The notes under the pieces were generated by a model that worked only from the letters and a program-made list of their open reading frames with translations, did not search any database and was not told the origin of the DNA. The position numbers were made by a program, and so were the translations under genes. A stretch of DNA of 55,681 nt, taken from contig JAKSLY010000015.1 in assembly GCA_024400955.1 (NCBI GenBank), positions 1 to 55,681 of the forward strand, read 5' to 3'. Below are positions 34,411-43,180 of the stretch, piece by piece; within the stretch, counting starts at the first letter, position 1; each line of letters starts with the position of its first letter. The stretch comes from Treponema sp. GTDB taxonomy: Bacteria > Spirochaetota > Spirochaetia > Treponematales > Treponemataceae.

Positions 34411-35033
34411 TGAAACCGATGGCCAGCATAAGAAAAGAAAACATACCGAATCTTGTACGCCTTGCCTCCATCATCATCGTGTGCATTGTCTACATAATTC
34501 TGTTCCGTTTTGTCAGGAGCATTCCATCTTCTGTTCAAGTCCATGAGCAGACTGATTTTGATGCCACCATGTTCAAGCTTGTTGATGTTACGGAATATAC
34601 GCCGCCTCCACCAGCTGAAGAAAATGTTGTGGTGATGAACAGCCAGGTCAAGTCGTCGGAAAAAATCATTGAGACGGAAGAAAAGATTCAGGAAATTCCG
34701 GACACGACAATGGCTTCTGAAAATTCGGTTGACTTTTTGCCTCAGCACAAGATTTCAAGCATTCCCGTAATTCCAACGGACAAGATTCTTTCCAGGGTTG
34801 AATATCCGCCCATGGCATTGCAGGCTGGAATTGAGGGTGTGGTCTACCTTGAACTTTTCATAGACCAGTACGGTGCCATCAGGAAAATCCAGGTGCTTAA
34901 GGATCCGGGCCACGGTTTTGCAGAAGCTGCGTTGCGTGCCATGGAAGGTCTTACCTGCATTCCTGCAACTGCCAACGGACAGAATGTTGCCGTAAGGTTC
35001 CGCTATCCGGTGAGGTTTTCCATCAAGAAATGA
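34410..35033 (+). CDS. tonB: TonB energy-transducing protein
   Basis: A 207-residue protein with an N-terminal transmembrane helix (about residues 13-33), a periplasmic linker with a short Pro cluster (TPPPPAEE) and acidic segments, and a C-terminal TonB box-binding domain (about 125-207: PPMALQAGIEGVVYLELFID, AEAALRAMEGLTCIPATANG). It carries ExbB/ExbD energy to the outer-membrane receptor encoded at the head of the operon. ATG 34410 overlaps the exbD stop by one base; a GTG just upstream is less likely. Confidence 0.9.
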   Translation: MKPMASIRKENIPNLVRLASIIIVCIVYIILFRFVRSIPSSVQVHEQTDFDATMFKLVDVTEYTPPPPAEENVVVMNSQVKSSEKIIETEEKIQEIPDTTMASENSVDFLPQHKISSIPVIPTDKILSRVEYPPMALQAGIEGVVYLELFIDQYGAIRKIQVLKDPGHGFAEAALRAMEGLTCIPATANGQNVAVRFRYPVRFSIKK

Positions 35034-35042
35034 ATTTCTGCT

Positions 35043-36821
35043 TTACTGGGGCTGGTCAAGAAGAAGCTCGAATTTTTCGGAGTCCACAGGCTTTGAGTAG
35101 TAATATCCCTGAATGCTGTCACATCCGATTTCAATGAGGAATTCAGTCTGTTCCTTTGTTTCGACGCCTTCTGCAGTTACAAAGATGCCCAGCTCCTTTG
35201 CAAGCTGAACTACGTGAACTATGAGCCGTTCACCGCCGTAGTTTCCGATGAAGTCTATGAGGCTTTTGTCCAGCTTCCACGTTTCAAACTGCATTGTGTT
35301 GAGGGTGGAGAGGGAAGAATAGCCTGACCCAAAGTCGTCCATGTGAAGGATGAACCCGGCATCGGTAAAGGCCTTTGCAATGTTCTTTATGGAAGTGTTT
35401 GTAATTGCTGCCGTCTCGGTAATTTCAATGGGCACAAGCTTCTTGTCTATTCCCACTGAATCTGCAATGTGGGAGAATATGCTTATGATGTCCTTGTAGT
35501 AAAGGCTTGCACGGGAAAGGTTTACAGAAACCGGCACAATCTTCTTTCCCATTTCCTGCCATTTTTTCTGCTGCTTGCAGACATTCCTGAAGATGTACTG
35601 GTCAAAGTTCTTGATGAGTCCGTTGTTTTCAAAAAGCGGAATGAATTCTCCCGGTGAAACATAGAACTGGCCGTTCTTTATCCAGCGCACCAGGGCTTCG
35701 GCTCCTATCATCTCGTGGGTCTTTGGATTGTATTTTGGCTGGTACCAGATGTGGAATTCGTTGTTTGCAAGGGCGTCTTCAAATCCGTTTATGATGCTTT
35801 CCTCGCGTACAAGGCGTGAAAGGTCGTCCCTCTCAAAGAATGAATATTCGCAGTTCTGGAGCCGCTTGGCATTGTTCTTTGCCGTAACTGATTCGCTGTA
35901 AACGCTTTCAATCTTCTTGCCGGGGAACCATTCAGAAATTCCAAAATATGGTTTAATCTGTGGTACCGACAGGTCTGCGGAAATAAGGTTAAGGGCGTAG
36001 GAAACGGCCTTGATTTTGTTGATTATTTCCTCGCGGGTGTTTGTAGGCGTAAATATGATGAACTGGTCTGCATTGATGTGGGCCGCAAGCTCTCCCTTTG
36101 AATAGTCGAAAACTTCCTGGAGCCTGTTCCATACGGCGCGGATGACCCTGTCTCCAGTTTCTATTCCGCAGATGGTGTTGATTATCTTGAATGCGTGGAT
36201 GTCGATGGAAATTATGGAACCCTGGATTCCGGCTTCGTTAAGCTTCTTCTGGAACTTAAGGTAGTTGTAACCGCCCGTAATTGGGTCATGGTATGCGTGG
36301 TGTTCAAGCTCGTCCCTGTGGTTCTGGGCCTCGATTCTTTTTGCATGGGTCGTGTTGCTTAAGGCAGCCAGGGTGCATACGTCTCCGGCTTCGTTTTGCG
36401 TCAGGAGGAACCGCTGGCTCAGGAAAAGTTCCTTGCCCTTGTCATTGGTATACCAGTATTCGATGGTATGGTCCCGCTGGTGGTTGTTGTAGGAATCTAT
36501 GAGGAACTGGCGTGTGTCAGAGAAGATTTCATTCTTTTCTGCGTAGGCTGGATCGATGAACCTTTCCGTCCATTTGGCTATGAAGTCGGAGAAGCGGCAT
36601 GGAGCCTGGAGTCCTACAAGCTTTAGGGAGGAATTGAGAGTTCCGCTTTCGTCCCTGTAGAGTACGTCCGTTTCTATGAGGTCCTTTGTAAGGTTTGCGT
36701 CATAATAGGAAATTGCGCCAGAGATGATGGCACTGCGGTACTGGGATTCATAGAACAATGCCCGCTGGAGAGACTTGATTTTTTCTTCGTCGGTTTGATC
36801 CGGTGACAGCAAAACTTCCAT
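35043..36821 (-). CDS. Degenerate GGDEF plus EAL c-di-GMP phosphodiesterase
   Basis: A 592-residue cytoplasmic protein. The N-terminal ~160 residues are PAS-like (DRTIEY-type core, seen as QRDHTIEYWYTNDKGKELFL). A GGDEF domain follows, with its signature changed to AHINADQF, so it should not make c-di-GMP but may bind GTP. The C-terminal EAL domain has all the key motifs: GAEALVRW (about residue 372), IEITETAAI, MDDFGSGYSSL, LDKSLIDF and AEGVETKEQ, so it probably cleaves c-di-GMP. Start ATG 36821 is chosen because the promoter ends seven bases upstream; the frame continues upstream across the promoter. Confidence 0.88.
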   Translation of the reverse strand: MEVLLSPDQTDEEKIKSLQRALFYESQYRSAIISGAISYYDANLTKDLIETDVLYRDESGTLNSSLKLVGLQAPCRFSDFIAKWTERFIDPAYAEKNEIFSDTRQFLIDSYNNHQRDHTIEYWYTNDKGKELFLSQRFLLTQNEAGDVCTLAALSNTTHAKRIEAQNHRDELEHHAYHDPITGGYNYLKFQKKLNEAGIQGSIISIDIHAFKIINTICGIETGDRVIRAVWNRLQEVFDYSKGELAAHINADQFIIFTPTNTREEIINKIKAVSYALNLISADLSVPQIKPYFGISEWFPGKKIESVYSESVTAKNNAKRLQNCEYSFFERDDLSRLVREESIINGFEDALANNEFHIWYQPKYNPKTHEMIGAEALVRWIKNGQFYVSPGEFIPLFENNGLIKNFDQYIFRNVCKQQKKWQEMGKKIVPVSVNLSRASLYYKDIISIFSHIADSVGIDKKLVPIEITETAAITNTSIKNIAKAFTDAGFILHMDDFGSGYSSLSTLNTMQFETWKLDKSLIDFIGNYGGERLIVHVVQLAKELGIFVTAEGVETKEQTEFLIEIGCDSIQGYYYSKPVDSEKFELLLDQPQ

Positions 36822-36828
36822 TACTAAT

Positions 36829-36856
36829 AGGATAACACAAGTTTTGCAAATATCAA
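36829..36856 (-). promoter_or_regulatory. Promoter of the EAL protein gene, leaderless layout
   Basis: On the minus strand TTGATA (36851-36856), a 16-base spacer and TATCCT (36829-36834), then seven bases to the ATG, with no Shine-Dalgarno. Confidence 0.6.
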
Positions 36857-36882
36857 TGGCAGGCTGGAAAAAAGACTGTCTT

Positions 36883-37329
36883 TTAGAACTTTTCCATTTC
36901 CATCTTGCAAAGCTGGTCGCAGATTTCGTTGTATTCAACGCCGGCGTGTCCCTTTACCCACTTCCATTCGATGTCAAGCTGATTGTAAAGTCCGTCCAGG
37001 GCAATCCAGAGGTCCTGGTTTAGGACCGGTTTTTTTGCGGCGGTTTTCCATCCGTTTTTCTTCCAGTTCTTGATCCAGGAAGTGATTCCGTTTTTTACGT
37101 ACTGGCTGTCGCTGAATACTTCCACGTGGCGACTTCTCCAGTCCGTGTTCTTTACGACGGCATCAAGGGCGTTTATGGCTGCACTTAGCTCCATGCGGTT
37201 GTTTGTGGTCTGTTTTTCTCCGCCGGAAAGCTTTGTAAGGTTTTCTCCATCTATGATTACGGTTCCCCAGCCGCCGGGACCGGGGTTTCCAAGGCATCCG
37301 CCGTCTGTGTAAATGATCAGGTTTTCCAT
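36883..37329 (-). CDS. rnhA: Ribonuclease HI
   Basis: A 148-residue RNase H1. The catalytic residues are visible in order: YTDGGCLGNPGPGGWG (Asp), NRMELSAAINAL (Glu), VFSDSQYVKNGI (Asp) and GHAGVEYNEICDQL (His and the last Asp). It removes RNA from RNA-DNA hybrids such as R-loops and primers. Start ATG 37329 begins at the family's normal N-terminus and lies six bases after a -10 box; an upstream in-frame ATG (37365) overlaps the promoter. Confidence 0.95.
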   Translation of the reverse strand: MENLIIYTDGGCLGNPGPGGWGTVIIDGENLTKLSGGEKQTTNNRMELSAAINALDAVVKNTDWRSRHVEVFSDSQYVKNGITSWIKNWKKNGWKTAAKKPVLNQDLWIALDGLYNQLDIEWKWVKGHAGVEYNEICDQLCKMEMEKF

Positions 37330-37335
37330 GCCAAT

Positions 37336-37365
37336 ATAATAGTAGAAAAGTGAATGGTTTTTCAA
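37336..37365 (-). promoter_or_regulatory. Promoter of rnhA, leaderless layout
   Basis: On the minus strand TTGAAA (37360-37365), an 18-base spacer and TATTAT (37336-37341), then six bases to the ATG. Confidence 0.65.
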
Positions 37366-37439
37366 TATTAGGGGAAAACTTCGGTTTCCTTTAGAATTTA
37401 ATCATCCTTGCGGCTAATTAAATTTTAAACGGATAGTTT

Positions 37440-37500
37440 AATTGCAGCAGGGAGATCCCGTGCGAAGCCGCCGAAGGCTAACAAGTTCGGGATGACAGCA
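37440..37500. repeat. Repeat-like palindromic segment in the rnhA-pflB gap
   Basis: The 349-base gap 37330-37678 holds the rnhA promoter, this segment and the pflB promoter. The segment has GAAGCCGCCGAAGGCT and a GATCCCG...CGGGATGAC pairing (arms GATCCCG about 37451 and CGGGATGAC about 37487), the look of a dispersed intergenic repeat. No second copy is in this window. Confidence 0.4.
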
Positions 37501-37589
37501 GAAAAAAATTGACAAATAAAACTATTTGTATTATATTCAATATTGTAATGATTACAAAAAGTAAAAGAGACAGGATTGGGCTTTCTGTG

Positions 37590-37618
37590 TTGAAAACTTC
37601 AATTTTTTGTTCTATAAT
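37590..37618 (+). promoter_or_regulatory. Promoter of pflB
   Basis: TTGAAA (37590-37595), a 17-base spacer and TATAAT (37613-37618). The leader is about 55 bases and contains a short GCCG/CGGC hairpin and AAAGAGG before ATG 37679. Confidence 0.8.
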
Positions 37619-37678
37619 GGTGGCATGAGATTCTTGCCGTAGATTTTTGCGGCTATCAAATATAAAGAGGTTTTTACT

Positions 37679-39991
37679 ATGGAAATGAGACCAGAATGGG
37701 AAGGATTTAATCCTGACGGTTTGTGGACAAGCGAAGTTAACGTTCGCGACTTTATCCAGGCTAACTACACACCTTACGATGGTGATGCAAAGTTCCTGGC
37801 AGGACCAACAGAAGCTACAACAAAGCTCTTTAATGAACTTATGAAGCTCCAGAAGGCAGAACACGACAAGAATGGTGTTCTTGATATGGATACAGATACT
37901 GTAACAGGTATCACAGCACACGCTCCAGGATACATCTGTGAAGAAGGAAAGGATCTTGAACAGGTTGTAGGTCTCCAGACAGACAAGCCTCTCAAGCGCG
38001 CTTTCATGCCTTATGGTGGAATCAACATGGCTGTTCAGTCATGCGAAATGTACGGATATGAAGTTTCTCCAAAGCTCAAGGAAATCTTCACAAAGTACCA
38101 CAAGACACACAATGACGCTGTATTTGATGTTTACACTCCAGAAATCCGCAAGGCTCGTTCAGCACACCTTTTGACTGGTTTGCCTGATACATATGGTCGT
38201 GGACGTATCGTTGGTGACTACCGCCGTGTAGCACTTTACGGTATCGACTACCTCATCAAGGCAAAGGAAGCTGACAAGGCTAGCGTTGGAAACGGAACAA
38301 TGACTGAAGATGTTATCCGCCTTCGCGAAGAAGTTTCTGAACAGATCAAGTGCCTCAAGCAGATGAAGGAAATGGCAGCTTCTTACGGCTTCGATATTTC
38401 TAAGCCTGCTACAACAGCTAAGGAAGCATTCCAGTGGCTCTACTTCGGATACCTTGCTGCAATCAAGACACAGAACGGTGCTGCAATGTCTGTAGGACGT
38501 ATCTCTACATTCCTCGACATCTACATCGAACGCGATATCAAGAAGGGAATCCTCGATGAAGCAAAGGCACAGGAACTTGTTGACCACATGGTAATGAAGT
38601 TCCGCATGGTACGCTTTGCTCGTATTGCTTCTTACAACCAGCTCTTCTCTGGTGACCCAGTATGGGCAACACTCGAAGTTGGTGGACTTGGACAGGATGG
38701 TCGCCACATGGTTACAAAGAACGACTACCGCTTCCTCCACACACTGGAAAACATGTCTCCTTCTCCAGAGCCAAACATGACAGTTCTCTACTCAAAGAGA
38801 CTTCCAAAGATCTTCCGCGACTACTGTGCAAAGATTTCTATTGATACATCTTCTATCCAGTACGAAAACGACGAAATCATGCGCCCAATCTGGGGTGATG
38901 ACTACTCAATCTGCTGCTGTGTTTCTGCAACACAGACTGGTAAGGAAATGCAGTTCTTCGGTGCTCGCGCTAACCTTGCAAAGGCTCTTCTTTACGCCAT
39001 CAACGGTGGACGCGACGAAGCAGCAGGTCTTACACCAGGTGCACAGGTTGGACCAGAAATGGCACCAATCACATCTGAATACCTTGACTACAATGAAGTT
39101 GTACGCAAGTACGACGCAATGCTTGAATGGCTTGCTGACCTCTATGTAAACACATTGAACGCAATCCACTACATGCACGATAAGTACTACTACGAAGCAG
39201 CTGAACTTGCTCTCGAAGACACAAACGTTAAGAGAACATTTGCAACTGGTATCGCAGGTTTCTCTCACGTTGTTGACTCACTTTGTGCCATCAAGTACGC
39301 AAAGGTTAAGGTTATCCGTGAAGATGTTCAGATCAAGAACAAGAAGACTGGTGAAGTTATCGGTGTAGCAAAGGATATGGCTAAGGACTTCGTTATCGAA
39401 GGCGACTTCCCACGCTACGGTCAGGATGACGACAGGGCTGACGAAATTGCAGTATGGCTCCTCAAGACATTCATGGCAAAGATTGCAAAGCACCCAACAT
39501 ACCGCAATGCAGAACCTTCTACATCTATCCTTACAATCACATCAAACGTTGTATACGGAAAGGCTACAGGTTCATTGCCTGATGGACGCAAGGCTGGAGA
39601 ACCATTCTCACCAGGTGCTAACCCATCTTACGGTGCAGAAACAAAGGGTCTCGTAAAGTCCCTCAACTCTGTTGCCAAGGTTCCATACAAGTACGCTCTT
39701 GATGGTATCTCTAACACACAGACAATTAACCCTTCTGCTCTCGGTCACGATGAAGCTGAAAGAGTTGAAAACCTTGTTAACGTTCTTGACGGATACTTCT
39801 CTAAGGGACCACATCACCTTAACGTTAACGTATTCGGTGTTGAAAAGCTCAAGGACTGCCAGGCACATCCTGAAAAGCCAGAATATGCAAACTTCACAGT
39901 TCGCGTTTCAGGTTATGCAGTTCGCTTCATCAACCTTACAAAGGAACAGCAGGACGACGTTATCGCTCGTACATGTCATGCATCACTTTAA
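37679..39991 (+). CDS. pflB: Formate C-acetyltransferase (pyruvate formate-lyase)
   Basis: A 770-residue glycyl-radical enzyme converting pyruvate and CoA to acetyl-CoA and formate. The active-site cysteines are in [20 protein letters not shown] (about residues 411-413; three Cys in a row where two are usual). The C-terminal glycyl-radical loop reads [11 protein letters not shown], with Gly at about 745. [18 protein letters not shown] and [18 protein letters not shown] are typical. The radical is installed by PflA (42434-43177), which is nearby but separated by two signalling genes. Codon choice (ACA, TCT, GCA, CCA, CTC) is extreme and matches very high expression. Length is normal. Confidence 0.96.
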   Translation: MEMRPEWEGFNPDGLWTSEVNVRDFIQANYTPYDGDAKFLAGPTEATTKLFNELMKLQKAEHDKNGVLDMDTDTVTGITAHAPGYICEEGKDLEQVVGLQTDKPLKRAFMPYGGINMAVQSCEMYGYEVSPKLKEIFTKYHKTHNDAVFDVYTPEIRKARSAHLLTGLPDTYGRGRIVGDYRRVALYGIDYLIKAKEADKASVGNGTMTEDVIRLREEVSEQIKCLKQMKEMAASYGFDISKPATTAKEAFQWLYFGYLAAIKTQNGAAMSVGRISTFLDIYIERDIKKGILDEAKAQELVDHMVMKFRMVRFARIASYNQLFSGDPVWATLEVGGLGQDGRHMVTKNDYRFLHTLENMSPSPEPNMTVLYSKRLPKIFRDYCAKISIDTSSIQYENDEIMRPIWGDDYSICCCVSATQTGKEMQFFGARANLAKALLYAINGGRDEAAGLTPGAQVGPEMAPITSEYLDYNEVVRKYDAMLEWLADLYVNTLNAIHYMHDKYYYEAAELALEDTNVKRTFATGIAGFSHVVDSLCAIKYAKVKVIREDVQIKNKKTGEVIGVAKDMAKDFVIEGDFPRYGQDDDRADEIAVWLLKTFMAKIAKHPTYRNAEPSTSILTITSNVVYGKATGSLPDGRKAGEPFSPGANPSYGAETKGLVKSLNSVAKVPYKYALDGISNTQTINPSALGHDEAERVENLVNVLDGYFSKGPHHLNVNVFGVEKLKDCQAHPEKPEYANFTVRVSGYAVRFINLTKEQQDDVIARTCHASL

Positions 39992-40012
39992 TTTTCAGTT
40001 AGAAAATTAAGT

Positions 40013-40113
40013 GGTGTTGCGAGTTTTCGGCAACGAAAACTCGTAGAGAAGCCCGTCAGGGCTTCGACTTTTGCTGCGCCAAGCCTTCTAGGGCTTCGAC
40101 TTTTGCTGCGCCA
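40013..40113. repeat. Hairpin and tandem 32-base repeat after pflB
   Basis: A hairpin GCGAGTTTTCGG/AACGAAAACTCG (about 40019-40043) is followed by AAGCCC/GGGCTT and two copies of GGGCTTCGACTTTTGCTGCG (40059 and 40091, period 32). The GAGTTT...AAACTCG part recurs after murA (48011 and 48093). The CGACTTTTGC part resembles the reverse complement of the repeats at 7111-7188. Confidence 0.8.
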
Positions 40114-40115
40114 TG

Positions 40116-40156
40116 TCCCCGGTCTTTGGTTTTTCCATTGGCCGGGGATTTTTTTT
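40116..40156 (+). terminator. Intrinsic terminator downstream of pflB
   Basis: TCCCCGG (40116-40122) pairs with CCGGGGA (40142-40148), followed by eight T. Confidence 0.85.
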
Positions 40157-40173
40157 GTTCGCCTGCTAAAATT

Positions 40174-40202
40174 TTGAATTCAGCATGATTTTGTGTTAGA
40201 AT
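40174..40202 (+). promoter_or_regulatory. Promoter of the DUF3574-like gene, leaderless layout
   Basis: TTGAAT (40174-40179), a 17-base spacer and TAGAAT (40197-40202), then seven bases to ATG 40210. Confidence 0.7.
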
Positions 40203-40209
40203 TCACTGC

Positions 40210-40674
40210 ATGGAAAAAGACAGGTCTAAACTAAATCGTATCATAATCTATAGTCTCATTGCCCTTGAATTTGTGGTGATGGTCCTTCTGGCCGTTTATT
40301 TTATGAATGCAAAGCAGAACAGCCCTTCTTCTAATGTTTTTGACATGAATGGTGCCAGCCAGAAATTCACCATGTACATTGGGACCAACGACAAGGAAAC
40401 CTACAGCCGATTGATTCCCCTTGAGGAGTGCAGCCGGCGCATTGATTCCATCTGCATGAAATATGTTGACGGGTTTTCCTCTGACGTCATGGAAGGAAAG
40501 TGGGTTGATGAGACGGGAGCCATAACGGAAGAAGTCACCTTTGTCTACATTTTCTACGATACCACTGACGAAATCATAAAGACGATAATGGATGAAGTTC
40601 TTGTGGCGCTGAACCAGAATTCAATTCTTCTTGAAAAGGAATATGTCAGGTCTTCCTTTTACAATGGAAAGTAG
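40210..40674 (+). CDS. Membrane-anchored DUF3574-like protein
   Basis: A 154-residue protein with one N-terminal transmembrane helix (about residues 11-31) and an outside domain. The domain FTMYIGTNDKETYSRLIPLE ... GKWVDETGAITEEVTFVYIF ... VLVALNQNSILLEKEYV resembles DUF3574, a small alpha-beta family of unknown function; this match is from memory. It has a leaderless-type promoter and precedes the SpoIIE phosphatase by 21 bases, so the two are probably co-expressed between pflB and pflA. Confidence 0.65.
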   Translation: MEKDRSKLNRIIIYSLIALEFVVMVLLAVYFMNAKQNSPSSNVFDMNGASQKFTMYIGTNDKETYSRLIPLEECSRRIDSICMKYVDGFSSDVMEGKWVDETGAITEEVTFVYIFYDTTDEIIKTIMDEVLVALNQNSILLEKEYVRSSFYNGK

Positions 40675-40695
40675 GGGCTGTTGGGGAATCATTAT

Positions 40696-42405
40696 ATGAA
40701 CGAGAAGTTGAAAGCTTTTTTTAGGCAGGCAGGCATCTGTCTTGTTACGGCAGTTGTTTTCTTTATCGTGACCATGCCCTTCAGGAATATTTTTACGGCC
40801 CTTGAATACACGGAAGTCCGTCCGGCTGCGGCCCTCAATCCCGTGTTCAGTCTCGTCTTTGGCGTGAGTGGGGCCCTGGGATGCACCATCGGGAATTTTG
40901 TTGCGGACCTTGTAACCGGCTATGGACTTAAGGTAAGTTTCTTCAGCATCTTCATTCAGTTTTCATTCAGCATCATTCCCCATCTGTGCTGGAAAATTGC
41001 AAGGAAGGAGCTTAGGCTTAACAGTGCAAGGAACGTTGGCTTTTATCTGGCTGTGGTTACGGCCGATTCATTCTTTGTGGCCATCCTGATTTCTGCATAC
41101 CTCCAGTTCCTGGGCTTTGGAAAAATTCTTTCCCAGTCAACCTTGCTCATGGCCTTTAACAACATAGTCTTTGGCATCGGTTTTGGAATTCCAATTCTTC
41201 TTATCTTCATCAGGTACAACCTTTCAAAAGTCTTCATGAAATTTTCACTGACGGAACTTTTCATTCTGGTCTACCTGGGCTTTGCAATTCTTGCAGGCAT
41301 CCTCATCGGAACCTTTGGCTTTACTTCCCTCAAGAATTATGCCCATGACATGGTTGAACTTTGGAACAGCGTGTACCTTTACATCACCCTTGTCTTTGTC
41401 GTCTACTCACTTCTTGGCCTTGTGGTGATTTCCAGGGTTGAAAAGCTTGTGACAAAACCCATCGAAAAGCTGGTGGGCATCGGCAATGCATACATTCACA
41501 CCGATGCGTCAAGGGATTTTGAATCGGACAAGATCATAAATGCATGCATGCAGTTTGCGGACCTGCCCGGTGAAGTTGGCTACATATCAAAGTCCATTAG
41601 CGAAATGTCGCAAAACATCAAGACCTACATCGGAAACCTTTCGGCCATTACTGCGGAGAAGGAACGCATCGGTGCTGAACTTAACGTTGCCACAAACATT
41701 CAGGCCAGCATGTTGCCAAAGAATTTTCCGGCATTCCCGGAGCAGGATCATTTTGTCCTTTATGCCTCCATGTCTCCTGCAAGGGAAGTTGGCGGCGATT
41801 TCTACGATTTCTATTTTGTTGATGACAGTCACCTTGCCATGGTTATTGCGGATGTTTCCGGCAAGGGAGTTCCTGCGGCCCTTTTCATGGTCATTGCAAA
41901 AACCATCATCAAGAACATTGCCCTCCACGGCTACAGTCCAGCACAGATTCTGGAAAAGGCAAATGTTCAGCTTTGCGAGGGAAATGACCAGGAAATGTTC
42001 GTGTCCGTGTGGATCGGAATTCTTGATGTTAAGACAGGACACATGGTTTGTTCCAATGCCGGCCACGAGTATCCGGCAATCTGCAGGAAGGGTGGTGACT
42101 ATGAACTGTTCAAGGACAAGCACTGCTTTGTTCTTGGTGGCATGGAATGTGCAAAATATAAGGAATATGACCTTGACCTAGGTGCAGGAGACAGGATTTT
42201 TCTATATACTGACGGTGTGCCTGAGGCAACAAACGGAAACAACGAGTTGCTTGGAAACGACAGGATGCTGGACATTTTGAATTCAACACGGAATGAAGAA
42301 ATGGCAGAATTCCTTCCTGCCGTAAGGAAAGGCGTTGACGGTTTTGTAGGGGATGCTCCTCAGTTTGACGATCTAACGATGATGGCCCTTACATACAGAG
42401 GTTGA
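40696..42405 (+). CDS. Membrane-bound SpoIIE/RsbU-type protein phosphatase
   Basis: A 569-residue protein. The N-terminal ~245 residues hold about six to eight membrane helices. The segment EVRPAAALNPVFSLVFGVSG and LGCTIGNFVADLVTGYG resembles ECF-transporter S-component or similar small-ligand membrane domains. A HAMP-like/coiled-coil linker (about 250-325) leads to a PP2C-type SpoIIE domain (about 330-569) with NVATNIQASMLPK, AREVGGDFYDFYF, VIADVSGKGVPAALFM, FLYTDGVPEATN and FDDLTMMAL. It should dephosphorylate an STAS anti-sigma-factor antagonist such as the one at 48592-48891 in response to a membrane signal. ATG 40696 is chosen over the upstream TTG 40681. Confidence 0.85.
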   Translation: MNEKLKAFFRQAGICLVTAVVFFIVTMPFRNIFTALEYTEVRPAAALNPVFSLVFGVSGALGCTIGNFVADLVTGYGLKVSFFSIFIQFSFSIIPHLCWKIARKELRLNSARNVGFYLAVVTADSFFVAILISAYLQFLGFGKILSQSTLLMAFNNIVFGIGFGIPILLIFIRYNLSKVFMKFSLTELFILVYLGFAILAGILIGTFGFTSLKNYAHDMVELWNSVYLYITLVFVVYSLLGLVVISRVEKLVTKPIEKLVGIGNAYIHTDASRDFESDKIINACMQFADLPGEVGYISKSISEMSQNIKTYIGNLSAITAEKERIGAELNVATNIQASMLPKNFPAFPEQDHFVLYASMSPAREVGGDFYDFYFVDDSHLAMVIADVSGKGVPAALFMVIAKTIIKNIALHGYSPAQILEKANVQLCEGNDQEMFVSVWIGILDVKTGHMVCSNAGHEYPAICRKGGDYELFKDKHCFVLGGMECAKYKEYDLDLGAGDRIFLYTDGVPEATNGNNELLGNDRMLDILNSTRNEEMAEFLPAVRKGVDGFVGDAPQFDDLTMMALTYRG

Positions 42406-42433
42406 GCCGAATTAAAAATCGAGGTGAATGAAA

Positions 42434-43177
42434 ATGGGTAAAGTTTTTCAGTTGGAAAGTTTTGGAAGCGTGGACGGACCTGGAGTTCGTTTCATCATTT
42501 TTTTTGCAGGATGCCCATTGAGGTGCAAGTACTGTCATAATCCTGATTCATGGAATCTTGCAGACGGCAAGGATTACACGGCGGAAGAACTTTTGAAGGA
42601 AGCGGAAAGCTGCAAGTCCTATTGGGGAAGCAAGGGCGGAATTACGGTTTCCGGTGGCGAACCCCTCTTTCAGCTGGATTTTCTTCTTGAACTTTTTGAA
42701 AAGGCAAAGCAGCGCGGAATCAACACATGCATCGACACAAGCGGTGCACCATTCACCAGGGAAGGAGAGTGGTTTGAAAAATTCAAGAGGCTCATGGATG
42801 TGACTGACACAGTCCTCATGGACATCAAGCACATTGATGAAGAGGAACATGTAAAGCTTACGGGCAAGAGCGGAAAGAACATCCGTGAAATGTTTGCATA
42901 CCTTGATGAAATCAAGAAGCCAATCTGGATTCGCCATGTTCTTGTTCCAGGCATTACCGATAATGATGAATATCTTGAAAAGACCCGCGACTTTATCCGC
43001 ACCCTTTCAAATGTGGAGCGCGTGGAAATTCTTCCGTACCATGGACTGGGAGCCGTTAAGTACAAGGATCTTGGCATTGATTATGTGCTCAAGGATTTGG
43101 AAAGCCCAAGTGCGGAACGCGTAAAAAGGGCAAAGGAGATTCTTGAGTGCGACAGGTATGACAGGTGGCGCGCCTAG
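42434..43177 (+). CDS. pflA: Pyruvate formate-lyase activating enzyme
   Basis: A 247-residue radical-SAM enzyme that puts the glycyl radical on PflB. The 4Fe-4S motif is GCPLRCKYCHNPDSW (CxxxCxxC) near residues 28-42. GGITVSGGEPLFQLDF, DTSGAP and DTVLMDIKHIDEEEH are typical of PflA. GAGGTG precedes two in-frame ATG codons at 42428 and 42434; the second has the better spacing. It follows the SpoIIE phosphatase closely and precedes the HD-GYP-like gene by three bases, so a fermentation gene sits inside a signalling operon. Confidence 0.93.
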   Translation: MGKVFQLESFGSVDGPGVRFIIFFAGCPLRCKYCHNPDSWNLADGKDYTAEELLKEAESCKSYWGSKGGITVSGGEPLFQLDFLLELFEKAKQRGINTCIDTSGAPFTREGEWFEKFKRLMDVTDTVLMDIKHIDEEEHVKLTGKSGKNIREMFAYLDEIKKPIWIRHVLVPGITDNDEYLEKTRDFIRTLSNVERVEILPYHGLGAVKYKDLGIDYVLKDLESPSAERVKRAKEILECDRYDRWRA

Positions 43178-43180
43178 TCT

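Noticed and set aside
38908..38922. Three consecutive Cys codons in the PflB active site as a possible sequencing error
   Set aside because: The reading frame and surrounding residues are intact and the two catalytic cysteines are accounted for; a third is a harmless variation.
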